From positions 248,001 to 312,000 of the forward strand of contig NZ_VWWJ01000005.1 in the NCBI RefSeq assembly GCF_011753055.1: a stretch of DNA of 64,000 bases, read 5' to 3'. Origin of the DNA: Burkholderia sp. Ax-1719 (GTDB lineage: Bacteria > Pseudomonadota > Gammaproteobacteria > Burkholderiales > Burkholderiaceae). Below the pieces are notes generated by a model, which ran no database searches, had not been told where the DNA came from, and saw only the letters and a list, made by a program, of their open reading frames with translations. The stretch's first letter is position 1. Each line of letters starts with the position of its first letter. Shown here in pieces: positions 19,511 to 29,549 of the stretch. The position numbers and the translations under genes are program-made.

Positions 19511-19852
19511 ATGGCATCGCTCCTGCCGCATCATCTTGCCTCGCCCGTCAGGGTTGCACAGCGCGCGACTCGCACGGCGCGCATACAACAGTCGAAACCC
19601 ATTCGTCACGTCACGGTGCAGATGGCGGTGCGCGTCGCGACCTGTGATGCGCAACTGGCCCGCTGCCTGCTGCACGGACTGCTGGGCCAGGCGCTAGGTG
19701 TCCACACGATAGATATCGATCGCAGCCGCGACCTGGCCTGTCTGCATGTCGAACTGGAGCGCGCCCGCGTGCCCGATGCGATGGCGCTTCTGATTCGCAC
19801 CTTGCCAGGCGCGGAGTTTGGCGCAATCCGACGCATGGATCGAAGCCGTTGA
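19511..19852 (+). CDS. Small hypothetical protein with ACT-like pattern
   Basis: A 113-residue frame. The N-terminal ~35 residues are basic and unstructured; the rest (~37-112: VTVQMAVRVATCDAQLARCL through LPGAEFGAIRRM) alternates beta-alpha-beta-beta-alpha-beta, as in ACT-like regulatory domains. The start is uncertain: no clear ribosome site, and an ATG at 19367 is also in frame. The shape resembles the protein at 58413-58766. Function unknown; possibly a Burkholderiaceae-specific small protein. A TAGAAT hexamer at about 19450 could be its -10 element. Confidence 0.5.
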   Translation: MASLLPHHLASPVRVAQRATRTARIQQSKPIRHVTVQMAVRVATCDAQLARCLLHGLLGQALGVHTIDIDRSRDLACLHVELERARVPDAMALLIRTLPGAEFGAIRRMDRSR

Positions 19853-20140
19853 TAAAGACTTTCGCTGCTTATCTTTATTTAGATTTCATCTCAAATGTTT
19901 GCAATCCAAATATTCAAATTCATTGCTTCCAATGCAACACATGATGTGATTGTTTCTTTGTCTGTATTGAACCTTGACTAACAATAAGGACGGCTTGCTT
20001 TTAATGGGCACTGTGATCGTGCACCCTGAAGAAACGCAGTAAGATTTGCTCCGAGCTTGAGGCGGCGCAGCACGTCCTGTCTTTCAGGATTCGCCTGGGG
20101 TTCGTCGGTCCAGCGTAGATCGTCGATAACGGAGAAAAGC

Positions 20141-21772
20141 ATGACATGCGGATATCGGGTAGCACGTTTGTGCTTGTCTATGGGTTTGGTGATTGGCGCT
20201 GCTGCGTGCCACGACAAGACGCCGGTTGCGTCGGCTCCACCGCCCGCGAATGTAGATGTGATGGACGTCGCGCTGCGCGACGTGCCAGTTGTATTTGACT
20301 ATGTCGGTCAGACAGAAAGTTCTCAGCAGGTCGAAATACGCGCGCGCGTAAGCGGTTTTCTCGAAAAGCGCGTCTATGAAGAAGGCTCGATGGTTCATCA
20401 AGGGGACGTCATGTTCCAGATGGATCGCAAGCCGTTTCAGGCCTCGCTCGACGCAGCGCGTGCTGAATTCGCGCAGCAGAAGGCGCGGCTCGATACTGCG
20501 CAGGCCAATCTCAATCGCGTCAAGCCGCTCGTGGCCAAAAACGCGTTGAGCCAGAAAGATCTCGACGATTCCGTCGGCCAGCAACAGGCCGCGGCGGCCG
20601 CACTCGAACAGGCGCGCGCCAATGTCACGAGCGCAGAACTCAATCTCGGCTATACCACCATCACCGCGCCGGTGACGGGGCTGTCCAGTTTCGCGAAGAA
20701 GCAGGACGGTTCCTATATCGATGCGACCAATAGTTTGCTGACCTACGTCGCGAAGCTCGATCCCATGTGGATCAACTTCTCGCTCTCGGAAAACGAGATG
20801 CTGAATCTGCGCTCGCAGACGGCGAATGGCACGCTCAAGCTGCCGCAGGTGGGCAAGCTGGAAGCGGATATCGTGCTCGCTGACGGCAGCACCTATCCGT
20901 ATACCGGTCACATCGCCTTCGCCGATGCGTCGCTGAGCGATAAAACCGGCACCTATCTGATTCGCGCCGAAGTACCGAACCCGAAGGGCTCACTGCGGCC
21001 CGGCCAGTTCGTGCGGATCAAGCTGCGCGGCGCCGATCGCGCCAACGCCATCGCGGTGCCGCAGAACGCCGTGATTCAGGGACCGCGCGGCGCGTTCGTG
21101 TGGACCGTGGACAAGGACAACAAGGCACAGCAGCGCTCGATCGAAACCGGCGAGTGGAACGGCAACGACTGGGTGGTCAGCTCGGGTCTGCACGCGGGCG
21201 ATCGCGTGGTGGTGGATAACACCCTGCGGCTCATGCCGGGCGCGTCGGTCAATCCGCACGCGGTGCAGGCGCCCGCGAAGGCGGCGGATGCGGGCGTTGG
21301 CGCGAGCGGCGCTGCGGCCGGGAGTGGCGGCAATGGCGGCAGTGGTGCCAACGGTGTCAACAGCGTTGCGAATGCCGGTCAGGCAGCGGCGTCGAACGGC
21401 GGGGCGAACGCCGCCACGTCGGGCGGCAAGATGGCAAGCAGTGCTTCAGGTTCCACCCAGCTTTACTTCAGGAGCGGCAGCGCGAGCCTCGATGCGCAAT
21501 CGGCAACGGCGCTCGCAGCGGTAGCACAGCGTCTGGCGGCATCGCCCGATGCACATGTCGTGGTGTCCGGTTACACCGATTCGACCGGCTCCGCCGCGCA
21601 GAACGACCGGCTTGCTCATGCACGCGCCGACACCGTGCGCTCGGCGCTCATCGTCGCGGGCGTGCAGGACGCGCGCATCGACATGCGCAAACCCGCGCGC
21701 GTGGTGGCGACCGATCCCGCCGACAAGTCCCGACGCGTGGACGTGACCCTCTCGCCCGCAGCGGGAGGCTAA
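20141..21772 (+). CDS. RND efflux periplasmic adaptor fused to an OmpA-like domain
   Basis: A 543-residue lipoprotein. GGAGAAA lies just before the ATG. Signal peptide with lipobox GAAAC (Cys23). Residues ~35-370 are a standard AcrA/MexA-type adaptor: barrel-sandwich half IRARVSGFLEKRVYEEGSMV, an alpha hairpin (~100-165), second half LGYTTITAPVTG, and a beta barrel (PGQFVRIKLRG). After a Gly/Ala/Asn/Ser-rich linker (~378-437), residues 438-540 form an OmpA-like peptidoglycan-binding domain (LYFRSGSASL, VVVSGYTDSTG). Asp480 and Arg495, spaced as in the diaminopimelate-binding pair of OmpA, are both present. The fusion would tether the pump to the cell wall. The 288 bases upstream are AT-rich and hold the promoter; no regulator gene is adjacent. 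Confidence 0.88.
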   Translation: MTCGYRVARLCLSMGLVIGAAACHDKTPVASAPPPANVDVMDVALRDVPVVFDYVGQTESSQQVEIRARVSGFLEKRVYEEGSMVHQGDVMFQMDRKPFQASLDAARAEFAQQKARLDTAQANLNRVKPLVAKNALSQKDLDDSVGQQQAAAAALEQARANVTSAELNLGYTTITAPVTGLSSFAKKQDGSYIDATNSLLTYVAKLDPMWINFSLSENEMLNLRSQTANGTLKLPQVGKLEADIVLADGSTYPYTGHIAFADASLSDKTGTYLIRAEVPNPKGSLRPGQFVRIKLRGADRANAIAVPQNAVIQGPRGAFVWTVDKDNKAQQRSIETGEWNGNDWVVSSGLHAGDRVVVDNTLRLMPGASVNPHAVQAPAKAADAGVGASGAAAGSGGNGGSGANGVNSVANAGQAAASNGGANAATSGGKMASSASGSTQLYFRSGSASLDAQSATALAAVAQRLAASPDAHVVVSGYTDSTGSAAQNDRLAHARADTVRSALIVAGVQDARIDMRKPARVVATDPADKSRRVDVTLSPAAGG

Positions 21773-21775
21773 GCG

Positions 21776-24700
21776 ATGAAGTTCTCCCACTTCTTCATTG
21801 ACCGGCCGATCTTCGCGTCGGTGCTGTCGATCATCCTGGTGGTCGCGGGCTTCGTGTCCCTGCTCAATCTGCCGATCGCGCAGTTTCCCGACATCTCGCC
21901 GCCGCAGATCACGGTGAGCGCAACCTACCCGGGCGCGAGTGCGGATATCGTCGCGCAGAACGTGGCCGCGCCGATCGAGCAGCAGGTCAACGGCGCGGAC
22001 AACATGATGTACATGAGCTCGTCGAGTTCGTCGACGGGCAACATGACCTTGACCGTGTATTTCAACATCGGCACAGACCCCGCGCTTGCGCAGGTGGATG
22101 TGCAGAACCGCGTGAACCTGGCGCTGCCCACGCTGCCCGACGCCGTCACGGCGCAGGGCGTGTCCGTGCAAAAGCGTTCGTCGGCGTTCATGATGGTGAT
22201 CGCGATCTACTCGCCCGATAACGCCTACGACCAGTCGTACGTGGCGAACTACGCGAACGTCTACGTGCTCGACGCGCTCAAGCGCATTCCGGGTGCCAAC
22301 CAGGCGACGATCTTCGGTTCCGCCGACTACGCGATGCGCGTCTGGCTCAAGCCCGATCGCATGGCAAAACTCGGCATCACGGTCGCCGACGTGCAGAACG
22401 CCATCAGTGCGCAGAACCAGCAGTTCTCGGCCGGGCGATTAGGGCAGTCTCCAACCGATACGCCTGTGCAGCAGACTTTCCCGGTGGCCACCAAAGGACG
22501 GCTCACGGAACCGTCGCAATTCGACGACATCATCCTGCGCGCGGCGTCGGGCGATGCGGCCATTGTGCGGATAAAGGACGTTGGCCATACGGAACTGGGC
22601 GCGAAGGATTATTCGCTGCGCGGTCGCTATAACGGCAAGACGGCCACCCTGATCGCCGTCTACCAGCAGCCGGGCGCCAACGCGCTGCAAGTGGCCAAGC
22701 AGGTGCATCAGACGCTCGAGGAACTGTCGAAGAACTTCCCGCCCGGACTCAAGTATGAGGTCGCGCTCGATACGACCGAGTTCGTGCGCGAGTCCATCGG
22801 CGAGGTGGTGCATACGCTGCGCGACGCGATCATTCTCGTGATTATCGTGGTGTACATCTTCCTGCAGAGCTTCCGGGCGACGCTGGTGCCGATTCTCGCG
22901 GTGCCGGTGTCGATCATCGGTGCGTTCATCGGCATGGAGGCGTTCGGCTTCTCGATCAACATGCTTACGCTGTTCGGCATGGTGCTGGCAATCGGCATCG
23001 TGGTGGACGATGCGATCGTCGTGATCGAAAACGTCGAACGGAACATGACCGAGTTCAAGCTTCCACCGCGCGAGGCCGCCAAGCGCGCGATGGACGAAGT
23101 GAGCGGACCGGTGGTCGCGATCGTGCTCGTGCTGCTTGCGGTGTTCATTCCGGTGGCGTTTCTTTCAGGCATCACCGGGCAGCTATACAAGCAGTTCGCG
23201 GTGACGATTGCGGTGTCGGTGGTGCTCTCCGGCCTCTGCGCACTGACGCTCTCGCCGGCGCTTGCCGCCATCCTGCTGAAACCGGGCGAGCAGAAAAAGA
23301 ACCGCTTTTTCCGCTGGTTCAACGATAAGTTCGAGAAGCTCACCAATGGCTACGCAAGCTGGGTGCAGACCGCGATCCGCCGAGTGATGCTCTCGATCGT
23401 GCTGATTCTCGTGATGATCGTGGCGACGGGCGGCCTCTTCAAGTCGATTCCCTCGTCGTTCCTGCCGGTGGAAGATCAGGGCTATCTGCTGGGCGCGGTC
23501 GTGATGCCCGATGCGGCCAGTCTCGACCGTACCGGTGATCTGTCGAAAAAGGCGGAAGACTGGTTCGCGAAGCAGCCCGCCGTGAGTTCGGTGGCGGCGC
23601 CTATCGGCTATAGCCTGATCGACTCGCAGTACAAGTCGAACGCGGGCACGCTCTTTATCACGCTCAAGGGTTTTGGCGAGCGTGGCAAGAATGGCTCGGC
23701 GCAGGACCTGATCCGCGAATCGCAGAAGTATTTCTCGACCTTCAAGGATGGCGCGGTGGTGGCGCTCAATCCGCCGTCGATTCCGGGTCTGGGCACGACG
23801 GGCGGTTTCGAGTTCTGGCTGCAAAGCACGGGCGAGGGCAACTATCAGCAACTGGAGCAGAAGGTTCGCGCCATGATTGCGAAGGCGCGTCAGAACCCGG
23901 CTCTGCGCAGCGTGAATTCGACCATCAATACGAGTTCGCGTCAGTTGCTGGTCGAAGTGGATCGCGAGCGTGCGGAAACCATGGGCGTGCCGGTTCAGGA
24001 TGTCTATTCGGCATTGCAGACGATGTTCGGCTCGTCCTATGTCAGCCAGTTCCCGAAGGGCAGCCGGCTGTTTCAGGTGATCGTGCAGGCGGAGCCGCAG
24101 TACCGCACGCGTCCCGACGACATCCAGCAGCTTTACGTGCGTAACCGTACCGGCGACATGGTGCCGATCAAGGCGGTGGCAACGGTGCGTTTCGTGCCCG
24201 GCCCGGACATCGTCAACCGCTTCAACAACTTCCCGTCGGCCAAGATCACCGGCGACGCCGCACCGGGCCATAGCTCGGGCGAGGCAATCGCGGCGATGGA
24301 GGAGATCGCGAAGGAGACGCTCGGCGACGGCTATAGCTACGAGTGGAGCGGTCAGGCCTACGAAGAGAAGAAGGCGGGTTCGACGGCCGCGCTGGTGTTC
24401 GCGTTCGCGCTGCTGATGGTGTTCCTGATTCTCGCGGCGCAGTACGAGAAGTGGTCGCTGCCTATTGGCGTGCTGCTGGCGGTGCCGTTCGCCATCTTCG
24501 GCGCGCTGGTCGGCATTCTGATACGCGGGATGGAAGACGACGTGTACTTCCAGATCGGCTTGACGGTGCTGATCGCGCTCGCGGCGAAGAACGCCATTCT
24601 GATTTTTGAATTCGCGGTGGAAATGCGCGAGAAGGAAAACATGTCGCCGTACGACGCGGCCATTGCTGCGGCCAAGCTGCGCTTGCGCCCGATCATCATG

Positions 24701-24949
24701 ACCTCGCTCGCGTTTATTCTGGGCTGCGTGCCGCTTGCGATTGCCAGCGGGGCGTCGGCGGCAAGCCGTCGCTCGCTTGGTACGGGGGTGATCTTTGGCA
24801 TGCTGGGCGCCACGCTGATCGCGTTGTTCTTTATTCCGATGTTCTTCTGGGGTCTTGAAACCTTGTCGTCCCGCAAGAAGCCGAAGGCCGAAACGCCTAT
24901 GACGCCGCCCGCGGTTCCCCCTTCAGCGCCGCCCGCGCAGGAGGGTTGA
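21776..24949 (+). CDS. RND efflux pump inner-membrane permease (AcrB/MexB type, HAE1)
   Basis: A 1057-residue proton-driven drug exporter, full length for the HAE1 family. It begins [17 protein letters not shown]. The proton-relay residues are present: the paired aspartates in [18 protein letters not shown] (TM4) and the lysine in [17 protein letters not shown] (TM10). Two large periplasmic loops follow TM1 and TM7. Only 3 bases separate it from the adaptor stop, with GGGAGG as ribosome site, so it is translated from the same mRNA. Substrates cannot be predicted reliably. Confidence 0.95.
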   Translation: MKFSHFFIDRPIFASVLSIILVVAGFVSLLNLPIAQFPDISPPQITVSATYPGASADIVAQNVAAPIEQQVNGADNMMYMSSSSSSTGNMTLTVYFNIGTDPALAQVDVQNRVNLALPTLPDAVTAQGVSVQKRSSAFMMVIAIYSPDNAYDQSYVANYANVYVLDALKRIPGANQATIFGSADYAMRVWLKPDRMAKLGITVADVQNAISAQNQQFSAGRLGQSPTDTPVQQTFPVATKGRLTEPSQFDDIILRAASGDAAIVRIKDVGHTELGAKDYSLRGRYNGKTATLIAVYQQPGANALQVAKQVHQTLEELSKNFPPGLKYEVALDTTEFVRESIGEVVHTLRDAIILVIIVVYIFLQSFRATLVPILAVPVSIIGAFIGMEAFGFSINMLTLFGMVLAIGIVVDDAIVVIENVERNMTEFKLPPREAAKRAMDEVSGPVVAIVLVLLAVFIPVAFLSGITGQLYKQFAVTIAVSVVLSGLCALTLSPALAAILLKPGEQKKNRFFRWFNDKFEKLTNGYASWVQTAIRRVMLSIVLILVMIVATGGLFKSIPSSFLPVEDQGYLLGAVVMPDAASLDRTGDLSKKAEDWFAKQPAVSSVAAPIGYSLIDSQYKSNAGTLFITLKGFGERGKNGSAQDLIRESQKYFSTFKDGAVVALNPPSIPGLGTTGGFEFWLQSTGEGNYQQLEQKVRAMIAKARQNPALRSVNSTINTSSRQLLVEVDRERAETMGVPVQDVYSALQTMFGSSYVSQFPKGSRLFQVIVQAEPQYRTRPDDIQQLYVRNRTGDMVPIKAVATVRFVPGPDIVNRFNNFPSAKITGDAAPGHSSGEAIAAMEEIAKETLGDGYSYEWSGQAYEEKKAGSTAALVFAFALLMVFLILAAQYEKWSLPIGVLLAVPFAIFGALVGILIRGMEDDVYFQIGLTVLIALAAKNAILIFEFAVEMREKENMSPYDAAIAAAKLRLRPIIMTSLAFILGCVPLAIASGASAASRRSLGTGVIFGMLGATLIALFFIPMFFWGLETLSSRKKPKAETPMTPPAVPPSAPPAQEG

Positions 24950-24953
24950 GGAT

Positions 24954-26393
24954 ATGAATCCGACACTCAAGCGGTTCTTGCCTCACTCCGCGATCGCTGC
25001 GAGCGTGCTGTGCCTCGCGGCTTGCGCGGTCGGCCCGGACTATCACCGGCCTACGGTCGAAACGCCTTCGACTTACCGCTATGCTTCGGCCAGCGGCGAG
25101 GTGGTCGATCCGTCGATCGACTGGTGGAAGCAGTTCAACGATCCTGTGCTGAACGACCTGATCGAGAAAGCGCTTGCCCAGAACAAGGATCTGGGCATCG
25201 CGGCGGCGCGCGTCGAAGAGTATTACGGCAAGTATGTCGTCACGCGTGCGGGCCTGTTCCCGCAAGTGAGCGCGAATTTCGGCGGCTCGCGCAGCCGCGG
25301 CGTGCCCGCGCCCGGTTATCCGCCGCTGGTGGGCAACCAGGTTCAGCTTCAGGGCGTGGCGTCGTGGGAACTCGATCTGTTCGGGCGGTTGCGCCGTTTA
25401 ACGGAGGCTGCGCGCGCGAACTATCTCGGCACGCAGTCGGCGCAACAGGCCACGCGTATCGCGATCATCGCCAATGTGGCGACCAGCTATCTGCAACTGC
25501 GCGATCTCGATAATCAACTGACGATTGCGGGCGAGACGCTCAAAAGTCGCGAAGATTCGGTGAATCTGTTCGAGGAGCGCTTTGCGGGCGGGGTGGTGTC
25601 GCAGCTGCAATTGAGCCAGGCGAAATCCGAGTACGAATCGGCGCAGGCGTCGGTGTTTTCGATCCAGCAACAGATCGCCCAGCAGGAAGATGCCATTTCG
25701 CTGCTGCTCGGCCAGAATCCTGGGCCAATTCCGCGCGGCAAGACGATTACGGAACTCACTGCGCCTGCCATTCCGGCTGGCTTGCCGTCGACACTGCTGG
25801 AACGCCGCCCCGATATTCTTGAGGCAGAACAGACGCTGGTTGCGGCGAATGCGTCGATTGGCGCGGCACGCGCGCAGTATTTCCCGGATATCTCGATTAC
25901 CGGGCTATTCGGCGCGGCCAGCACGGCGCTCTCGGGACTCTGGACCGGTCCCGCACGCGTCTGGTCGTTCGCTGGCTCGATCACGCAGCCGATTTTCGAG
26001 GGTGGTGCGATTGCCGGTTCCGTGCATGAAGCCGAGGCGCAGCATCAGGAAGCGCTGCTGAGCTACCAGCAGACCATCCAGCAGGCCTTCGCCGACGTCG
26101 AGAATGCGCTCGTCGGCGTTGCGCGCACGCGCGATCAACTCGATGCCACCACCCGGCAGGTGGCGGCGCTCACGCAGTATTCGTCGCTCTCGCGCGATCT
26201 GTATGAGGGCGGCTACACGAGCTACCTCGAAGTGCTGGATGCCGAACGCAGCCTGTTCGCCGCGCAGATCCAGCAGTCGCAATTGCAGGATCAGCAACTG
26301 GCGCAGATCGTCAATCTCTACAAAGCGCTCGGTTACGGCTGGACGCCAAAGACGGCCACGAGCGCCGATACCAAAGCCGCGCCGCAGTCATAG
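24954..26393 (+). CDS. RND efflux outer-membrane channel (OprM/NodT family lipoprotein)
   Basis: A 479-residue TolC-like channel. The lipoprotein signal ends in LAACAVGPDYHRP with Cys24 as the lipidated residue; the sequence after it is characteristic of the NodT family. Two OEP repeats follow, with long helices for the periplasmic tunnel (for example QLQLSQAKSEYESAQASVF) and the typical LLERRPDILEAEQTLVAANA. GGAGGG lies upstream and the gene starts 4 bases after the permease stop. It is the third member of the operon, closed by a hairpin terminator. Confidence 0.93.
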   Translation: MNPTLKRFLPHSAIAASVLCLAACAVGPDYHRPTVETPSTYRYASASGEVVDPSIDWWKQFNDPVLNDLIEKALAQNKDLGIAAARVEEYYGKYVVTRAGLFPQVSANFGGSRSRGVPAPGYPPLVGNQVQLQGVASWELDLFGRLRRLTEAARANYLGTQSAQQATRIAIIANVATSYLQLRDLDNQLTIAGETLKSREDSVNLFEERFAGGVVSQLQLSQAKSEYESAQASVFSIQQQIAQQEDAISLLLGQNPGPIPRGKTITELTAPAIPAGLPSTLLERRPDILEAEQTLVAANASIGAARAQYFPDISITGLFGAASTALSGLWTGPARVWSFAGSITQPIFEGGAIAGSVHEAEAQHQEALLSYQQTIQQAFADVENALVGVARTRDQLDATTRQVAALTQYSSLSRDLYEGGYTSYLEVLDAERSLFAAQIQQSQLQDQQLAQIVNLYKALGYGWTPKTATSADTKAAPQS

Positions 26394-26410
26394 CGGCAAT
26401 TCCACCGTTC

Positions 26411-26450
26411 ACGCCTCGCGTTGCCGCAAACCACGGCCGCGAGGCGTTTT
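26411..26450 (+). terminator. Terminator of the RND operon
   Basis: ACGCCTCGCG (26411-26420) pairs perfectly with CGCGAGGCGT (26438-26447) with further GCCG/CGGC pairing inside; TTTT follows. It lies between convergent transcription units. Confidence 0.75.
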
Positions 26451-26472
26451 CACATCGCAAAGGGATGCGCGA

Positions 26473-26709
26473 TCAGGGCGCGTCGGAAACCAGATAGCGC
26501 AGCGATTGCGGCGCGGGCCGCGCGACCTTGCCGATCTGCTGCGGCTTGTGATCGTTGCGTGAGATTTTCTGTACCTGCTTGCTGGCGCTCACGCCGGGCG
26601 CGACAGCGTTGCCTTGCGCCCACGCCGCGCTGCTGATCGATGTCGCGCACGCACAGAGCGCGACCGTGGCGAGCGTGGAAACGAACGGGGAAGGGATCTT
26701 CGAGGCCAT
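26473..26709 (-). CDS. Small secreted hypothetical protein
   Basis: A 78-residue protein. The ATG at 26709 follows GGGAGCG. Residues 1-32 look like a Sec signal peptide (TLATVALCACATSISSAAWA then Q). The mature part of ~46 residues is basic and Pro/Gln-rich (SKQVQKISRNDHKPQQIGKV). No domain recognised. Too short to be certain, but the signal peptide and ribosome site support a real gene. Longer in-frame starts add unlikely sequence. Confidence 0.55.
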   Translation of the reverse strand: MASKIPSPFVSTLATVALCACATSISSAAWAQGNAVAPGVSASKQVQKISRNDHKPQQIGKVARPAPQSLRYLVSDAP

Positions 26710-26895
26710 GGGAACGCTCCCGCCTGTGCGCTGGCGGGGGCCGGCGCTGCGTTCCTGAGTATGGTCCGACGATAGCGCCGCCGCCTCCATCGTTTGGTGG
26801 AGAAACGTGCGGCGCTTTCAGGCTTTTCAGGCAGGGCTAAGTGGAAGAACCCGGCGTGGTCGAACCCGGCGCGACGTCATGCGGTTTCAGCAGAT

Positions 26896-27261
26896 TCAAT
26901 CGGCAGCGCGCCGATCGGCGAGCGCCAGTTCGCAATCCTTGAGCACCTGTAGCACCAGCTTGGCCTGATAGTTGAGGTCGTCCGTGTCGAGAATTTCCTC
27001 GACGGCGTCGCGCGCCCATGTGGCGTCGACAAACCAGGCGTGCTGCTTGGCGATTTCCTGGGCGACGGCGGTGAGCCGCGCGATGGCTAGCCAGTCAGCT
27101 TCCCGCGCATGGCGGTCGAGCCACTTGTGCGCCGCCTGCACGTGGAAGGCCGCGTTGGGCCAGGATTCGTTGAGATAGTACGCTCCGAGGCTCCCGCAGG
27201 TGAGCCAGCAGAGCAATTCCACGCGGTCGCGTGGACTCAGGTGGTGGCGTACATCACTCAT
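26896..27261 (-). CDS. Hypothetical all-helical protein, 121 residues
   Basis: A cytoplasmic, helix-rich acidic protein (SPRDRVELLCWLTCGSLGAY, AHKWLDRHAREADWLAIARL, AKLVLQVLKDCELALADRRA). Trp-rich for its size. No signal peptide and no domain I recognise. The first ATG gives a clean N-terminus, MSDVRHHLSPRDRVE. A 7-base inverted repeat GTAACCC/GGGTTAC at 27321-27345 lies about 60 bases upstream and may be part of its promoter. Confidence 0.6.
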   Translation of the reverse strand: MSDVRHHLSPRDRVELLCWLTCGSLGAYYLNESWPNAAFHVQAAHKWLDRHAREADWLAIARLTAVAQEIAKQHAWFVDATWARDAVEEILDTDDLNYQAKLVLQVLKDCELALADRRAAD

Positions 27262-27459
27262 GGCGACGCTCGCGAAGGTGACAGAGTTCGATTGACGGGC
27301 ACGTGTGCGCTACGACTCCGGTAACCCAACAATATCACGGGTTACACAAGCTGTCAGAGCAAGTCATGTGCCGCATCGCGGGCTACAGGGATAGCGTCGC
27401 CTGGCTTCGGCTCGTATGCAAACCAGGACTGACACCAGGGAGGTGGGCGAGAGCGGGAT

Positions 27460-27993
27460 TTAAACCGTCCTGCCGCTTACGTGCGCAAGTCGGGCGGCGG
27501 CGTCGGTCGCACCCATGCCGTTGGCGACGTCGAACGCCGTGTTGCCCGAACCGTCCTGCGCGCGCGGATTTGCGCCGCGCGAAAGCAGTTGATCGACGAT
27601 ATCGACGCGATTGAACATGGCCGCGATCATCAACGCCGTGCGGCCGTCGGGCGACGCGCCTTCCACATCGGCGCCATTGTCGAGCAGCGCGCTGATCACT
27701 TCCGCATAACCCTTGAAGGCCGCGCCCGCGAGCGGCGTCTGGCCGTTGTCGTTGCGCAGGTCGGGGTCCGCGCCGCGCTGGACCAGCGCGCGCACCGCAT
27801 TGGCGTGACCGTGGTAGCTCGCCAGCATGACGAGGCTATCGCCTTTTTCATTGCGCAGATTGGGCGGCAGGCCCTGGTCGATCAGCGAGGCCAGCGTGGC
27901 CGCTTCGCCGCGACGTGCGGTATCGAACACTTCTCGCGCGAAATCGATGAGGCGCGGGTCGAGATCGTCGCTGGGCGGCAGGTGTGCGGTCAC
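27460..27993 (-). CDS. Ankyrin-repeat protein
   Basis: A 177-residue protein made of about four ankyrin repeats (for example GDSLVMLASYHGHANAVRAL, GQTPLAGAAFKGYAEVISAL, GRTALMIAAMFNRVDIVDQL, GNTAFDVANGMGA). I chose the GTG at 27993 because AAGGAG lies 6 bases upstream; the frame is open further up without a ribosome site. No signal peptide, so it is expected in the cytoplasm, where ankyrin arrays bind partner proteins. In proteobacteria such short proteins often lie beside catalase or transporters, but nothing here reveals the partner. Confidence 0.85.
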   Translation of the reverse strand: MTAHLPPSDDLDPRLIDFAREVFDTARRGEAATLASLIDQGLPPNLRNEKGDSLVMLASYHGHANAVRALVQRGADPDLRNDNGQTPLAGAAFKGYAEVISALLDNGADVEGASPDGRTALMIAAMFNRVDIVDQLLSRGANPRAQDGSGNTAFDVANGMGATDAAARLAHVSGRTV

Positions 27994-28081
27994 GGCAGGC
28001 TCCTTTTGCTTGGCGCGCGTTAAGGCGTGGGTCCATTGTGGCCCAATTGTGCGGTTGCTGCGCGCTGGCGCCAGCGCAATG

Positions 28082-28116
28082 AAAAACGGCGCTGCGTGGC
28101 CAGGCACGCAGCGCCG
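28082..28116 (-). terminator. Rho-independent terminator of the AtoE-type gene
   Basis: CGGCGCTGCGTG (28087-28098) and CACGCAGCGCCG (28105-28116) are perfect 12-base arms with a 6-base loop; reading leftward the stem is followed by TTTTT. Confidence 0.85.
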
Positions 28117-28157
28117 CTTCGACCAACCGGACGGGCTGTCCAGTTAGCAGATCACGA

Positions 28158-29549
28158 TCAAGGTACGAGCCAGAGCGCCACCGCATAAATCACCAGCGAC
28201 ACCGCAAAAGTCACGGCGGTATAGCCCATCACGCGCTGGATGCGGATGCCCGCGATGGCGACGATCGGCACGGCCCAGAACGGCTGCAGCATGTTCGAGA
28301 CGTTCTCGGCCATCGCCACGCCCATGGCGGTGCGCGGCACCGAGGCGTGAAGGCTCAGCGCGGCGGGCAGTACGAACGGCCCTTGCACGGCCCAGTGGCC
28401 GCCGGCGCTCGGCACCAGCAGCGTGATGATCAGCGAGCTCAGATAGCTCCAGATCGGCAGCGTGACGGGCGTGGCGATCGTCACGAACGCCTTGGCGATC
28501 ATCGATGCGAGACCCGTGCCCTTCATGATGCCCATGATGCCGCCGTAGACGGGATACTGCAGCAGCATCGAGCCGGTCTGGCGCGCGGCGCGGCGGATCG
28601 CGTTGGCGTAGGCGATGGGCGTGCGCTGCAGGGCGAGGCCGATCAGCAGGAAGATCAGGATCGTGGTGTTGATGTCGAGATCGAAGCCTTTTTCGCTCCA
28701 TTCCATCGCCAGATAGCCCGCGCCCAGCACGATCAGCAACAGCGTGCCGATCATCGACTGTTCGAGCCGCGTGGCGAACGACGGCGTGTCGCTCACGCGC
28801 GCGTGCGGGTCGTCGCTGGGGGCGTTGTCTTCGCTTTCGGCAGCCTGGTTGAAGGCCACCACGTCTTCGGCCTTCGGATGCATGCGGATGAAGATGAAGG
28901 TCATCACGACCACCACCAGCACCGTCGGCACGAACACGAACGGCGCGAACACCGTCTGCGCCAGCGGCACGACCTGACCGGTGGCCTTTTCGACCAGATT
29001 CAGCGCATTGCCGTGCGATGCCTGCGACAGCGCGATCGAGCTGGACAGACCGCTATTGCAGATCGACCACGCCGAATAGCTGCCCGCGACCAGCCACGCG
29101 AAATCCACCTTCACGCGCCGCGCAATTTCACGCGAGAGCAGCGCGCCGACGATCAGACCGAGCCCCCAGTTGAGCCACGCCGCAATGGCGACGACCGGAA
29201 ACACCAGCAGCGCGGCGCGCGTCGGCGTCTGCGCATGGGCGGCGAGGGCGCGCAGACCGCGTTGCACGATCGGCGCTTCGGCGATGGCATAGCCGGTCGC
29301 GAGAATCAGGATCATCTGCAACGCAAAGCCGAGGATGCCGAAGGTGCCGGTGTACCACGCGTCCAGCAGCGTCGGCACATTGCCGTGCGGCGCGATCACG
29401 AGCGCGAGCACGGCGACGAAAGCGGTGAGGCAGATCGACAGGACGAAGGGATCGGGCATGACCCGTTCGAACACGTAGACGAGGGCGGCGACCACGCCGC
29501 GCCCCTTGGCGGATTGCGCTTGCGCGCGGGGAGTGTTGTCTCTTTTCAT
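28158..29549 (-). CDS. Short-chain fatty acid transporter (AtoE family)
   Basis: A 463-residue polytopic inner-membrane protein of the AtoE family, which takes up short-chain fatty acids such as acetoacetate and butyrate. Family features: the N-terminal VFERVMPDPFVLSICLTAFV, LNWGLGLIVGALLSREIARR, SGLSSSIALSQASHGN, and FVLPAALSLHASVPRTAMGV near the C-terminus. The ATG at 29549 is preferred; a GTG five codons earlier is possible and neither has a strong ribosome site. No enzyme for fatty-acid activation is adjacent. Two inverted repeats in the long upstream region may regulate it. Confidence 0.85.
   Translation of the reverse strand: MKRDNTPRAQAQSAKGRGVVAALVYVFERVMPDPFVLSICLTAFVAVLALVIAPHGNVPTLLDAWYTGTFGILGFALQMILILATGYAIAEAPIVQRGLRALAAHAQTPTRAALLVFPVVAIAAWLNWGLGLIVGALLSREIARRVKVDFAWLVAGSYSAWSICNSGLSSSIALSQASHGNALNLVEKATGQVVPLAQTVFAPFVFVPTVLVVVVMTFIFIRMHPKAEDVVAFNQAAESEDNAPSDDPHARVSDTPSFATRLEQSMIGTLLLIVLGAGYLAMEWSEKGFDLDINTTILIFLLIGLALQRTPIAYANAIRRAARQTGSMLLQYPVYGGIMGIMKGTGLASMIAKAFVTIATPVTLPIWSYLSSLIITLLVPSAGGHWAVQGPFVLPAALSLHASVPRTAMGVAMAENVSNMLQPFWAVPIVAIAGIRIQRVMGYTAVTFAVSLVIYAVALWLVP

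Noticed and set aside
19462..19647. A 61-codon frame beginning near a TAGAAT hexamer
   Set aside because: Composition is unconvincing and it overlaps the better 113-residue frame, which has a plausible fold pattern.
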